Counted from the stretch's first letter, positions 25,718 through 34,879 are shown. The stretch: DNA of 64,000 bases from an uncultured Clostridia bacterium (GCA_947629575.1 CANREF010000002.1:146194-210193); one strand, 5' to 3'. The notes: generated by a model not told the origin, from the letters alone. Program-made: numbers and translations.

Positions 25718-25996
25718 AAATTACTTGCCTTAGGCGGAATTGACTTCCGCCGTGGGCGACTCAATTTGGCAATTACTTTTGCCTTATTGCCCTTTGAAAC
25801 GAACGAGAGGATAAATAGGTTAAGGCGGAGAGGAAGGTTTCCTCGCACATTTCTTTTCGAACGACACCCCTTCCGTCACGCGCTTTGCGCGTGACACCCA
25901 CCCCTCAAGGGGTGGGCAAGGGTGGAGCGAGCAAAGAAATGTGCGACCCCTCCTCACGGAAAAAGATTTTGCGCCAGCAAAAGATTTTTCGTGAAC
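25718..25996 (+). repeat. Family B repeat interrupted by a family A element
   Basis: Opposite-orientation copy of the repeat at 711-870. It is colinear up to GGAAGGTTTCCTC and resumes at CTCACGGAAAAAGATTTTGC; between these lies the family A element. With flanking hairpins it fills the whole nrdG-nrdD gap; no gene is seen there. Confidence 0.85.
25843..25946. repeat. Terminal-inverted-repeat element family A, copy 2
   Basis: Outer arms TCGCACATTTCTTT and AAAGAAATGTGCGA. Inner perfect hairpins are GTCACGCGC-TTT-GCGCGTGAC and CCCACCCCT/AGGGGTGGG. Nearly identical to the reverse complement of copy 5 at 60.8 kb. Confidence 0.85.
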
Positions 25997-25998
25997 AC

Positions 25999-28167
25999 TT
26001 ACAGGTGCAGCACTCTATCCTTGATCTCCTGCGTTCTGCCCTGATTCCAGTACTGCGTGCCGATATATCCGCAAGTGCGGCGGGCGACGTTCATCTTGGA
26101 CTGGTCGCGGTTATGGCAGTACGGGCACTCCCACAGAAGTTTCCCATCCTCCTCTACAATGGCGATCTCCCCATCGTAGCCGCACACCTGACAGTAGTCG
26201 CTCTTGGTATTGAGCTCGGCATACATGATATTGTCATAGATATACTGCATCACGGAGAGCACGGCGGGGATATTGTCCTGCATATTGGGCACTTCCACAT
26301 AGGAAATTGCGCCGCCGGGCGAAAGACGCTGGAATTCGCTCTCGAATTTGAGCTTGGTGAATGCGTCGATCTGCTCGGTCACATGCACGTGATAGCTGTT
26401 TGTGATATAATTTTTGTCCGTAACGCCCGGGATGATGCCGAAGCGCCGCTGGAGCGCCTTTGCGAATTTATAGGTCGTGCTCTCGAGGGGAGTGCCGTAG
26501 AGGGAGAAGTCGATATTGTGGATCGTCTTCCACTCCTTGCACTTGTCGTTCATATGCTGCATCACCGAGAGCGCGAAGGGTTTCGCCTCCTCGTCGGTGT
26601 GGGACTTGCCCGTCATATATTTCACGCACTCATAGAGCCCCGCATAGCCGAGGGAAATGGTGGAATACCCGCCGTAGAGGAGCTTATCGATGGGCTCTCC
26701 CTTCTTGAGACGGGCGAGAGCGCCGTATTGCCAAAGAATGGGCGCAGCGTCGGAGAGCGTTCCTTTCAGACGGTTATGCCTCTCCATGAGGGCGCGGTGA
26801 CAGAGCTCGAGCCTCTCATCGAAGATCTTCCAGAACTCCCCCATGTCTCCGCCCGAGGAGAGCGCCACATCGGGAAGATTGATGGTGACGACCCCTTGGT
26901 TGAATCTGCCGTAGTACTTGGGTTTGCCGTTTTCGTCCACAAAGGGTGTGAGGAAGGAACGGCAGCCCATACAGGTATAGCAGTGCCCCTCACCGTTCTT
27001 GTCCACCTTATATTCGAGCATCTTCTTCTCGGAGATATAGTCGGGAACCATGCGCTTTGCGGTGCACCTTGCCGCGAGCTCGGTGAGATACCAATATTTC
27101 GTCCCTTCCCGCACGTTGTCCTCTTCGAGGACATAGATGAGCTTGGGGAAGGCGGGAGTGACCCACACGCCCGATTCGTTCTTTACCCCCTGAATGCGTT
27201 GGTTGAGGGTCTCCTCGATGATCATGGCAAGGTCGGCACGCTCCGATTCGCTGCGCGCTTCCCCCAAATACATGAACACGGTGACGAAGGGAGCTTGTCC
27301 GTTGGTGGTGAGCAAGGTCACCACTTGATATTGAATGGTCTGAATTCCCTTCTTGATCTCTTCGCGAAGGCGTTTTTCGGCGATCCTGTTGATCGTGTCC
27401 TCCATCACGCCCACATCGGCAAGCTCTTCCCGCACCTCGGCGCGGATCTTTTGGCGGCTGATGTCCACAAAGGGCGCCAAGTGGGTGAGAGAAATGGATT
27501 GCCCGCCGTACTGGTTGGAGGCGACCTGCGCGATGATCTGCGTGGCGATGTTGCACGCCGTGGAGAAGGAGTGCGGTTTTTCGATGAAAGTGCCCGAAAT
27601 GACCGTGCCGTTCTGAAGCATGTCCTCGAGATTGACAAGATCGCAGTTGTGCATGTGCTGGGCAAAGTAGTCGGCGTCGTGGAAGTGGATGATGCCCTCG
27701 TCGTGCGCTTCGACGATCTCGCGCGGAAGAAGGATACGGCGGGTGATGTCCTTGCTGACTTCCCCTGCCATATAGTCCCGCTGGACGGAATTGACGGTCG
27801 GATTCTTGTTGGAATTCTCCTGCTTGGCTTCCTCGTTGTTGCACTCGATGAGAGTGAGGATCTGCGCGTCGGTGGTGTTCGACTTGCGGATGAGCGCACG
27901 GGTATAGCGGTAGGTGATATACTTGCGCGCCACCGCGAACGCCTTCTGATCCATGATCTGGTTCTCAACGAAGTCCTGTATCTCCTCCACGCCCACGGCA
28001 CGGTTCAAGTCGTTCGCAAGAGCCTCCACTTTATGGGCGATCTCCATGATCTGCCCCTCGCTCAGACGGTTGTCCTCGCTCACCTCGTCGTTCGCCTTGC
28101 GCACCGCGCCGATGACCTTTTCAATGTCGAAACAAACTTCCGCACCGTTCCGCTTGATGATCTTCAT
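25999..28167 (-). CDS. nrdD: Anaerobic (class III) ribonucleoside-triphosphate reductase
   Basis: Oxygen-sensitive glycyl-radical enzyme reducing ribonucleotides to dNTPs. 722 residues: N-terminal ATP-cone (MKIIKRNGAEVCFDIEKV), the catalytic barrel with CYTCMGCRSF, a C-terminal zinc site CQVCGY...CPYC, and the radical glycine in RRTCGYIG (Gly700). The start is preceded by GAGAGAAG; longer in-frame codons lie in the leader hairpin. NrdR boxes upstream imply repression by NrdR. Partner nrdG follows. Confidence 0.96.
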   Translation of the reverse strand: MKIIKRNGAEVCFDIEKVIGAVRKANDEVSEDNRLSEGQIMEIAHKVEALANDLNRAVGVEEIQDFVENQIMDQKAFAVARKYITYRYTRALIRKSNTTDAQILTLIECNNEEAKQENSNKNPTVNSVQRDYMAGEVSKDITRRILLPREIVEAHDEGIIHFHDADYFAQHMHNCDLVNLEDMLQNGTVISGTFIEKPHSFSTACNIATQIIAQVASNQYGGQSISLTHLAPFVDISRQKIRAEVREELADVGVMEDTINRIAEKRLREEIKKGIQTIQYQVVTLLTTNGQAPFVTVFMYLGEARSESERADLAMIIEETLNQRIQGVKNESGVWVTPAFPKLIYVLEEDNVREGTKYWYLTELAARCTAKRMVPDYISEKKMLEYKVDKNGEGHCYTCMGCRSFLTPFVDENGKPKYYGRFNQGVVTINLPDVALSSGGDMGEFWKIFDERLELCHRALMERHNRLKGTLSDAAPILWQYGALARLKKGEPIDKLLYGGYSTISLGYAGLYECVKYMTGKSHTDEEAKPFALSVMQHMNDKCKEWKTIHNIDFSLYGTPLESTTYKFAKALQRRFGIIPGVTDKNYITNSYHVHVTEQIDAFTKLKFESEFQRLSPGGAISYVEVPNMQDNIPAVLSVMQYIYDNIMYAELNTKSDYCQVCGYDGEIAIVEEDGKLLWECPYCHNRDQSKMNVARRTCGYIGTQYWNQGRTQEIKDRVLHL

Positions 28168-28194
28168 CTTCTCTCTGCCTCCCCTCTTTCGCTG

Positions 28195-28219
28195 AAAAAC
28201 GTTCCCCAAAGGGAACGTT
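28195..28219 (-). promoter_or_regulatory. Hairpin with T run in the nrdD leader
   Basis: Perfect nine-base arms AACGTTCCC/GGGAACGTT, with the predicted transcript running from its base into TTTTT. It begins within a few bases of the expected transcription start, so it could act as an attenuator or a 5'-protecting hairpin. Confidence 0.55.
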
Positions 28220-28222
28220 CCT

Positions 28223-28251
28223 ATCATACAACTTTTCAATTGTTTTGTCAA
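28223..28251 (-). promoter_or_regulatory. Promoter of nrdD
   Basis: TTGACA, 17-bp spacer, TATGAT. Confidence 0.85.
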
Positions 28252-28258
28252 GGGTTTG

Positions 28259-28274
28259 AGCACAAGATTTTGGA
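28259..28274 (-). promoter_or_regulatory. Putative NrdR box, degenerate copy
   Basis: GCACAAGATTTTGGAA shares CACAAGAT with the stronger box and starts 32 bp from it, about three helical turns, the spacing typical of paired NrdR sites. Confidence 0.5.
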
Positions 28275-28290
28275 AAAATTTTCTTGCGAA

Positions 28291-28306
28291 ACACTATATC
28301 TTGTGG
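28291..28306 (-). promoter_or_regulatory. Putative NrdR box
   Basis: ACACTATATCTTGTGG fits the NrdR consensus (acaCwAtATaTwGtgt) at 14 of 16 positions and lies just upstream of the nrdD -35. Confidence 0.7.
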
Positions 28307-28380
28307 TTAAAGTGAACGATTTCAATATCCTTAATGTGAAACGGATGCGCCTGTTTTTTCACAGAAAAGGGGTCGCCCGT

Positions 28381-29304
28381 TCAAAGTTTTGTGACGCTCA
28401 GGCTACGGTAGATCTCCTCGTATTTGCTCTTCGTGAAGGAGATCGTGCCGAAGGTAGTGACGGTAGCTGTCCCCGCGGCGACGCCCTCACGCAGCAGTTC
28501 GCAGAGCTCCGCGCCGTCCTTCATTCCGACTGCGGCGGCGGCGACCATTCCGTCTCCCGCGCCGACGGTGGAATTCACCGCCACGTTGATGCTCTTACAA
28601 TAGTAATCGTTGTGTCCGTCGGTAATGACTGCGCCGTGCCTGCCGAGAGACAGGAGCACCGCCTTCGCGCCGCGGTCCAAAAGTTCATAGCAGCCCGCGA
28701 GCATATCCTCCTTGTCGAGGAACTGTCTTCCGAGCGTCTCCTCGAGCTCCTCGAGGTTGGGCTTCACGAGGTCCACGCCCGCTTCCAGCGCGGAGAACAG
28801 CCGTCCCCCCTCGGTATCCACGATCTTCTTGGAACGGGGATCTACCGCACGGAAGAGTTCACGGTAGTAACTCGCGTCCACGCCGCGGGGAAGTCCGCCT
28901 GAGATGACGGTGACCTCCGCCCTCTCCGAGAGCCCGCGGATCATCTGCAAGAGCTCGATGAGCTTTTCGCTCGCGACCTGCCCGCCGACGTCGTTGATCT
29001 CGGTGAGCATGCTCTTCTTGTCGATACATTTATAGTTCTCGCGCACCCTGCCGTTGTTCCAGACGAAGGAGAAGGGAACTCCCTCGATGTCGAGCGCGTG
29101 CTCGAACATGGCGCGGTTCTCATTGTACATAAAGCCGGTGGTGAACGCTTCCGCGCCCAACCTCGCAACGCCGATGGCGACGTTGATCGCCTTGCCGGTA
29201 AAGGAAAGCGTTTTGCTTTTGACGATGTTCACCTTCCCTACGTTGAGAGAATCGAGCTCGATGGTGACGTCGATGCTCGGGCTCAGGCAGACAGTTAAGA
29301 TCAT
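28381..29304 (-). CDS. 1-phosphofructokinase-type sugar-phosphate kinase (PfkB family, FruK/LacC-like)
   Basis: PfkB-fold kinase phosphorylating a hexose phosphate, most likely fructose 1-phosphate or tagatose 6-phosphate. 307 residues starting MILTVCLSPSIDVT, with the substrate-site segment TGKAINVAIGVARLG (Ala replaces the usual Gly of GGKGxN), SGGLPRGVD, KPNLEELEE and the catalytic NSTVGAGDGMV. No PTS gene is adjacent. Separate promoter; downstream of pfkA but beyond its terminator. Confidence 0.85.
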   Translation of the reverse strand: MILTVCLSPSIDVTIELDSLNVGKVNIVKSKTLSFTGKAINVAIGVARLGAEAFTTGFMYNENRAMFEHALDIEGVPFSFVWNNGRVRENYKCIDKKSMLTEINDVGGQVASEKLIELLQMIRGLSERAEVTVISGGLPRGVDASYYRELFRAVDPRSKKIVDTEGGRLFSALEAGVDLVKPNLEELEETLGRQFLDKEDMLAGCYELLDRGAKAVLLSLGRHGAVITDGHNDYYCKSINVAVNSTVGAGDGMVAAAAVGMKDGAELCELLREGVAAGTATVTTFGTISFTKSKYEEIYRSLSVTKL

Positions 29305-29369
29305 TCCTACCCTCCGCGCCGCGGGGACATAGCGCACCCCGCTCGCGCTGACTTTTTTTATCCTTTCAC

Positions 29370-29398
29370 ATTATAATACATTTCCACGCCGATTTCAA
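29370..29398 (-). promoter_or_regulatory. Promoter of the PfkB-family kinase gene
   Basis: TTGAAA, 17-bp spacer, TATAAT, with a leader of about 60 bases. Confidence 0.8.
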
Positions 29399-29454
29399 TA
29401 GCCTTTTGGAAATTTCTCTGCTTTTTTCCGAAAAACTTCGGATTGCCTCACCGC

Positions 29455-29485
29455 AAAAAAAGAGAGCCTGAGGCGGGCTCTCTTT
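29455..29485 (-). terminator. Intrinsic terminator of pfkA
   Basis: Stem AGAGAGCC/GGCTCTCT followed on the minus strand by seven T. Confidence 0.85.
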
Positions 29486-29493
29486 CCTGTACG

Positions 29494-30456
29494 TTACATA
29501 GAGATCATCTGCAGGGTCTCATACAGTTCGAGGTTGAACTTCTTTTCCATCGAGACCGCCTCGATGATGTCCATATCGATGATCTCGTTCTTATGGATGC
29601 CGACGACGCGGTTGCCGATGCCGTCTTTGAGCAGGCGCACCGCCTTATTGCCGAACTGCGCCGCGAGCATTCTGTCCGCCATGGATGGAGAGCCGCCGCG
29701 CTGGATGTGCCCGATCGTGGTGGCGCGTACGGAGTGCGGCGTCACCTGCTGGAGCATCTCGGCAAAGGAATCGGCGCTCATGACCCCTTCCGCGATGACG
29801 ATGATATTGGAGTGCTTGCCGTTGGCGCGGGAGCGGTTGATACGCATTACGATGTCGTCCATGTCATAGGGGATCTCGGGCACGACGATGATCTCCGCGC
29901 CCGAAGTTATGCCCGTATAGAGGGCGATGTCGCCGCAGTGCCTGCCCATGACTTCCACCACCGAAATGCGCTCATGCGAGGTCATCGTGTCGCGCAGTTT
30001 GTTGATGATGTCGTTGCAGGTATTCACCGCCGTATCGAACCCGAGGGTGTAGTCGGTATATTGCAAGTCGTTGTCGATCGTGCCGGGGATTCCGATCGTG
30101 GGGATGCCGTACTTCTCGGTGAGGCACTTCGCCCCGCGGAAAGAACCGTCCCCGCCGATGACGACGAGCCCTTCGATCCCCCGCCTGTCGAGGGTGGCGA
30201 CCGCCCGTTTCTGCCCCTCTTCGGTGAGCATTTCGAGACACCGCGCCGTTCTGAGCTTTGTCCCGCCCCGCTGAACGATGTCCGAGACGGAGCGCATCTC
30301 CATCGGCATCATCGTGTCGTCGATGAGGCCCGCATAGCCGCGTTCGATGCCGTAGACCTCCATGCCGAAATAGATCGCCGTCCGCACGACCGCGCGGATC
30401 GCCGCATTCATGCCGGGGCTGTCCCCGCCGCTTGTCAAAAGTCCGATCCTTCTCAT
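29494..30456 (-). CDS. pfkA: ATP-dependent 6-phosphofructokinase
   Basis: Converts fructose 6-phosphate to fructose 1,6-bisphosphate. 320 residues, the standard bacterial length. GGDGSFRGA (ATP-type glycine after GGD), PGTIDNDL with the catalytic Asp, MGRHCGDIAL and IQRGGSPSMADR are all present. Ribosome site AAGGAG nine bases before MRRIGLL; an in-frame start 21 codons upstream has none. Follows dnaE on the minus strand, a common clostridial order, but a 572-bp repeat region now lies between them. Confidence 0.97.
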   Translation of the reverse strand: MRRIGLLTSGGDSPGMNAAIRAVVRTAIYFGMEVYGIERGYAGLIDDTMMPMEMRSVSDIVQRGGTKLRTARCLEMLTEEGQKRAVATLDRRGIEGLVVIGGDGSFRGAKCLTEKYGIPTIGIPGTIDNDLQYTDYTLGFDTAVNTCNDIINKLRDTMTSHERISVVEVMGRHCGDIALYTGITSGAEIIVVPEIPYDMDDIVMRINRSRANGKHSNIIVIAEGVMSADSFAEMLQQVTPHSVRATTIGHIQRGGSPSMADRMLAAQFGNKAVRLLKDGIGNRVVGIHKNEIIDMDIIEAVSMEKKFNLELYETLQMISM

Positions 30457-30514
30457 CCTGTTATTCTCCTTACCTTTGTTGTTTATAAGCAATTCTGCAT
30501 AGCCGAGCCAAAAT

Positions 30515-30604
30515 GTCATTCCGAGCGTAGTCGAGGAATCTCTACCTTTTTATGAAGTGAGATTTCTCCACTCCGTTCGCTACGCTCACTTCGGTCGAAA
30601 TGAC
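30515..30604. repeat. Imperfect inverted repeat, family D
   Basis: Starts GTCATTCCGAGCGTAGTCG and ends CACTTCGGTCGAAATGAC. Similar hairpins occur in many bacterial genomes and are often mis-annotated as short proteins. Related pieces lie at 23.7 and 63.8 kb. Confidence 0.75.
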
Positions 30605-30692
30605 AATGAGAGCATGTCGCGCCTTAGACCTACCCCCACTTTGTGGGGGGCGGGTGGCATGGCGTAGCCATGCCAGGTGAGGGCGCTTCCCC

Positions 30693-30745
30693 AAATTACT
30701 TGCCTTAGGCGGAATTCACTTCCGCCGTGGGCGACACAATTTGCG
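30693..30745 (+). repeat. Partial family B repeat
   Basis: ATTACTTGCCTTAGGCGGAA...TTCCGCCGTGGGCGA as in the copy at 25.7 kb, then diverging. It lies in the 572-bp gap between dnaE and pfkA; only repeats were seen there. Confidence 0.65.
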
Positions 30746-30816
30746 CGACACCTCGCGCTTTTTGTTTTTAAGAAGCGATTTTGAGAATCACTCTGTTAAT
30801 GTCAAAGCACTTTTCC

Positions 30817-30940
30817 TCGCACGATTTTTTACGTAGCGAGCCCACGCTCATTGGAGCATTTCCCCCCACCACCCGCTACCGCGGGAGCCTCCCCCCAGAG
30901 GGGGTAGGCCTTAGGGCGAGCGGAGCAAATAATCGTGCGA
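30817..30940. repeat. Terminal-inverted-repeat element family A, copy 3 (variant ends)
   Basis: Outer arms TCGCACGATT and AATCGTGCGA instead of the ACATTTC/GAAATGT of other copies; both arms have changed together. The interior matches copy 4 in inverted orientation. Lies just downstream of dnaE. Confidence 0.8.
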
Positions 30941-31028
30941 AACTAACGTGTGAACCTAAATTTCCGCCAATCATTATAGCAGAATCTCTCCGAAATGCAA
31001 GTATTTTTTTGCAAAAAAGTAATTTCGG

Positions 31029-34000
31029 TCATAAAAGTTTCACGCAGTCCGCGGGGAGGAAAGTCCTCAACTCCGCGAGGAACGCCCGCGAGGTGTTCAC
31101 GGAGAATTCGTACCTCTTCCCGCCGTGCAGGATCTTGGAGAGGGTGGGCCCCGCATAGCCCTGCATCATCTCGATGAGTTCGGAAAAGTCTTCCTCGCTG
31201 AGTTCCCTCGCGTCCAGCCAAAGCACCTGCCTGTCCTCTTCGGGGGGCGCTTCCTCCGCCGCCCGTTCCTTGCCCGCGGTGTCGAATTCCACAATGCTGT
31301 CGAGCACGATGACGGGCGCTTTGTCGGGATCGAGGCTCAGTTTCCCCGAGACCTTTACCACGGCGTCCTGCCTCAAAAAGGTACGCGCGCGCTCGTAGAT
31401 CTTGGGGAAGGCGAGGCAGTCGATACTGCCGTAGAGATCCTCCACCGTGACGAACGCCATGAGCGCTCCCCCCTTGGTGTTGATCCGCTTGATCCCCGAA
31501 ATGAGCCCCCCCATCGTGGCGGGCTGTCCGTTCTTGAGCCTGTGATAGGTCTTTTCCCCCGTCTCCTCGTCCTCTTCAAAATCGGCGAGCATCCCGCAGT
31601 GGAAGGAGCAATCCGCAAAATACCGCGCGAAGGGCTGGAAGGGATGACCGCTGACATACACGCCGAGCACCGCCTTTTCGTTGGCGAGAAGATCGGAGGA
31701 GATCCACTCGGGAATGGCGGGATAGTCCGCCTCGGGCGCTTTCTCCTCGATGATGTCTCCGAACAGCGACATCTGCGCCCCGCTCTTCTGTTTGTCCATG
31801 CCCGCGATGCGCTTCATGAGGTCTTCATAGACGGCGTTGTACTGGGAACGGTGCTTGCCGAAGCTGTCGAACGCTCCGCCCCAAATGAGCGCTTCCACCA
31901 TGCGCTTATTGACAAACTTGGTGCATCTCATGAGGAAGTCGGGGAAATCTTTGAATTTTCCCCCGCTCTCCCGTTCCTTGATGACGCTCTCGATTGCGCC
32001 GATCCCCACGCCGCGCAGCGCGGAGAGCCCGAACCGCACGCCGCCGCCCTGCACCGAGAAGTACGCCTTGGACGCATTGACGTCGGGCGGATAGACGGGG
32101 ATGTTCTTTTCCTTCATATAGACGATGTACTTGGCGATCTCGTCGATCTTGGTGATGCGGTTGTTGAGAACGCCCGCGAGGAACTCCTTGGGGTAGTATC
32201 TTTTGAGGTATGCCGTCTGATAGGTGACGACGGCGTAAGCCGCCGCGTGGGATTTGTTGAATGCGTAGGAGGCAAAGCTCTCCATCTGCGCAAAGAGTTT
32301 TTCGGAGATCTCGGGCGGGATGCCGTGCGCCTCGCAGCCCGTGATATTCCCCCCCTGCGCGATATTGCCGTGGATGAAGATGTCCTTCTGCGCCATGAGC
32401 TCGGAGCGGTGCTTCTTCGCCATCGCGCGCCGCACGAGATCTGCCTGTCCCAAAGAATAGCCCGCAAGATTCTGGAAGATCTGCATGACCTGTTCCTGAT
32501 AGATGATGACGCCGTAGGTCTTTTCGAGAATGGGCCGCAGGAGTGGGGTAAGATAATGGATGCCCGCGGGGTTGGACTTGTTTTTGAGATAGTCGGGAAT
32601 GAAGTCCATGGGCCCGGGACGGTAGAGAGAGATCCCCGCGATGAGGTCTTCGAGACAGGTGGGCTGGAGCTGTTTCATGAACCGCTTCATCCCCCCTTGC
32701 TCGAGCTGGAACACGGCGTCCGTATCCCCCTCGGCGATGAGCGCGTACGCCCCCGCGTCGTCGCAGTTCTGGTCGAACTCGATATGCTTGCCGTAGTCCT
32801 CATAGATATAGTCGAGGGTCTTCTTGATGTCGGTGAGGGTGGTGAGGGCGAGGAAGTCCATCTTGAGCATTCCGATGGACTCTACCTCCTTCATGTCGAA
32901 CTGGGTGGTGATGTCCTCGTCGTTGCGGGAGAGGGGCACGTTGTCTGCGATCTTCTTGCGGCAAATGACGACCCCCGCCGCGTGCATGGAAGTGTTGCGG
33001 GGCATTCCCTCGAGCTTGAGCCCCATATCGATGACCCGCTTCAACGTATCGTCGTTTTGATAGAGCTCGATGATCTCGGGATTGCGCTTCCCCTCCTGAT
33101 CGGCGAGCTTCTTCACCGCCTCGTCGTGCTTGTCGGGATCGTCCTTACAGTCCTCCACCTTCTTTCTGCACTTCTCGATATCCAGCCCGAGCAGTTCGCG
33201 GATAGTCGATTTCCCGTCCATGAGCTTGGTAACGCGGTCGGTCTCCGAATAGGGAACGCGCATCACCCGCCCCACGTCCTTGATGACGGCGCGGGAGGCG
33301 AGCGTTCCGAAGGTGACGATCTGCGCCACGTTCTCGGGATGATAGCGGCGGCGGACGTACTCGATGGTCTCCCCTCTGCGCTCGGTGCAGAAGTCGACGT
33401 CGAAGTCGGGCATCGAAACGCGGTCGGGATTCAAAAACCGCTCGAAGAGCAGATCATAGCGGAGCGGGTCTACGTTGGTGATGCCGATAGAGTAGGCGAC
33501 GATGCTTCCCACGCCCGAACCGCGCCCCGGACCGACGGGGATGTCGTGCTCGCGCGACCAATTTATATAGTCCCACACGATGAGGAAGTAATCGGCAAAC
33601 CCCATCTTGATGATGACGGAGAGTTCGTACTCGACCCGCTGTCTGATCTCGTCGGTGATGACGGGATAGCGTTTGGGAAGCCGTTCCCAAGTGAGGCGGG
33701 TCAAAAATTCGGGCGAAGGCGTGCCGTCGTCCGCCGTATACAGCGGGATGAGGCTCTTGTCGTACACGGGCGAGCCGTTGTCCTTGAGGTTGAAGGGAGT
33801 ATCCGTGTCCGAGATCTTGTTCGCGATGACGCGGGTGTTGGAGATCGCCTGCGGCAGGGTGGGAAAGAGCGCCGCCATCTCGTCGCCCGATTTCATATAG
33901 AACTCATGCGTCTCCATCTTCATGCGGGCGGGGTCGTCGAGGGTCTTCTTCATCTGGATGCACATGAGGACGTCCTGCATCTCCCAGTCCTCTTTGTGCA

Positions 34001-34613
34001 GGTAGTGAACGTCGTTGGTGGCGACGAGTTCCACGCCGCACTCCTTGGAGAGCTTCACCATATCGGGCAGGATCTGTTTCTGTTCGGGAATGCCGTGATC
34101 CTGTATCTCGATGTAGAAGTCCTCGCCGTAGATCTCCTTCATCCCGAGGACGAACTTTTTCGCGCCCTCGTAATCTCCAGCCATGAGCAGACGGGAGAGC
34201 CTTCCCGCAAGACAGGCGGTAAGGCAGATGACCCCCTCGGAGTGCTCTTTGAGCATCTTGTAGTCGATGCGGGGGCGATAATAGAATCCGTCCACGAAGG
34301 CGGCGGAATCGAGCTGCACGAGATTGACATAGCCCGCTTTGTTCTTGGCGAGCAGAATGAGGTGGTCGGCGTGCTGGCTGTCCTTCACCTTCATGTCGTC
34401 AACGACATAGAATTCACAGCCGATGATGTATTTGATCCCCCGCTTTTTGCATTCCTCGGCAAAGTAGAGGGAGGAATACATGTTGCCGTGATCGGTCACC
34501 GCCACCGCGTCTATCCCCTGCTGTTTGCAGTGCTCGACGAGCTCGTCTACCTTGACCGCGCCGTCGAGAAGGCTGTACTCCGTATGCAGATGTAAATGAA
34601 CAAAATCAGTCAT
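31029..34613 (-). CDS. dnaE: DNA polymerase III alpha subunit (DnaE type)
   Basis: Replicative polymerase of the C family. 1194 residues: N-terminal PHP domain (HLHLHTEYSLLDG), polymerase core with GPGRGSGVGSIVAY and the metal-binding PDFDVDFCTERR, helix-hairpin-helix/beta-binding region and a C-terminal OB fold. It lacks the internal proofreading exonuclease of PolC, so it corresponds to the DnaE1/DnaE3 class. Ribosome site GAGGAGAA. Family A elements flank it on both sides in inverted orientation. Confidence 0.97.
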   Translation of the reverse strand: MTDFVHLHLHTEYSLLDGAVKVDELVEHCKQQGIDAVAVTDHGNMYSSLYFAEECKKRGIKYIIGCEFYVVDDMKVKDSQHADHLILLAKNKAGYVNLVQLDSAAFVDGFYYRPRIDYKMLKEHSEGVICLTACLAGRLSRLLMAGDYEGAKKFVLGMKEIYGEDFYIEIQDHGIPEQKQILPDMVKLSKECGVELVATNDVHYLHKEDWEMQDVLMCIQMKKTLDDPARMKMETHEFYMKSGDEMAALFPTLPQAISNTRVIANKISDTDTPFNLKDNGSPVYDKSLIPLYTADDGTPSPEFLTRLTWERLPKRYPVITDEIRQRVEYELSVIIKMGFADYFLIVWDYINWSREHDIPVGPGRGSGVGSIVAYSIGITNVDPLRYDLLFERFLNPDRVSMPDFDVDFCTERRGETIEYVRRRYHPENVAQIVTFGTLASRAVIKDVGRVMRVPYSETDRVTKLMDGKSTIRELLGLDIEKCRKKVEDCKDDPDKHDEAVKKLADQEGKRNPEIIELYQNDDTLKRVIDMGLKLEGMPRNTSMHAAGVVICRKKIADNVPLSRNDEDITTQFDMKEVESIGMLKMDFLALTTLTDIKKTLDYIYEDYGKHIEFDQNCDDAGAYALIAEGDTDAVFQLEQGGMKRFMKQLQPTCLEDLIAGISLYRPGPMDFIPDYLKNKSNPAGIHYLTPLLRPILEKTYGVIIYQEQVMQIFQNLAGYSLGQADLVRRAMAKKHRSELMAQKDIFIHGNIAQGGNITGCEAHGIPPEISEKLFAQMESFASYAFNKSHAAAYAVVTYQTAYLKRYYPKEFLAGVLNNRITKIDEIAKYIVYMKEKNIPVYPPDVNASKAYFSVQGGGVRFGLSALRGVGIGAIESVIKERESGGKFKDFPDFLMRCTKFVNKRMVEALIWGGAFDSFGKHRSQYNAVYEDLMKRIAGMDKQKSGAQMSLFGDIIEEKAPEADYPAIPEWISSDLLANEKAVLGVYVSGHPFQPFARYFADCSFHCGMLADFEEDEETGEKTYHRLKNGQPATMGGLISGIKRINTKGGALMAFVTVEDLYGSIDCLAFPKIYERARTFLRQDAVVKVSGKLSLDPDKAPVIVLDSIVEFDTAGKERAAEEAPPEEDRQVLWLDARELSEEDFSELIEMMQGYAGPTLSKILHGGKRYEFSVNTSRAFLAELRTFLPADCVKLL

Positions 34614-34633
34614 ATATTCTCCTCACACGAGTT

Positions 34634-34756
34634 TCGCACATTTCTTTGCTCCGCTCGCCCTAGGCCTACCCCCTATGGGGGGAGGCTCCCGCGGTAGCGG
34701 GTGGTGGGGGGGATTGCTCCAACGAGCATGGGCTCGCTCCGAAAAGAAATGTGCGA
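34634..34756. repeat. Terminal-inverted-repeat element family A, copy 4
   Basis: Arms TCGCACATTTCTTTGCTC and GAAAAGAAATGTGCGA; inner hairpins CCTACCCCC/GGGGGGAGG and CCCGC-GGTA-GCGGG. Lies 21 bp upstream of the dnaE start. Confidence 0.8.
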
Positions 34757-34866
34757 GGAAACGTGCTCATCGCCTTAACCTACTTGTCCTCTCTTTCGTT
34801 TCATCGAATACTAAGCCGTAAGAATGCGGCAAATTGTGTGCGCTACCGCAGGGAAACCCTGCTTCG
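34757..34866 (-). repeat. Partial family B repeat next to a family A element
   Basis: CGCCTTAACCTACTTGTCCTC and TTTCGTTTC match the family B block, which again abuts a family A end. Confidence 0.6.
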
Positions 34867-34879
34867 CGCAGTAATTGGA

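Noticed and set aside
25885..28902. A 1005-codon plus-strand open frame spanning nrdD and a kinase gene
   Set aside because: It crosses two real genes and the promoter between them, and has no domain signature.
30515..30604. Short open frames through the GTCATTCCGAGCG repeat
   Set aside because: Well-known type of spurious annotation arising from widespread intergenic inverted repeats.
31125..34595. A 1156-codon open frame on the plus strand opposite dnaE
   Set aside because: Same shadow effect; the minus strand encodes DnaE with all motifs.
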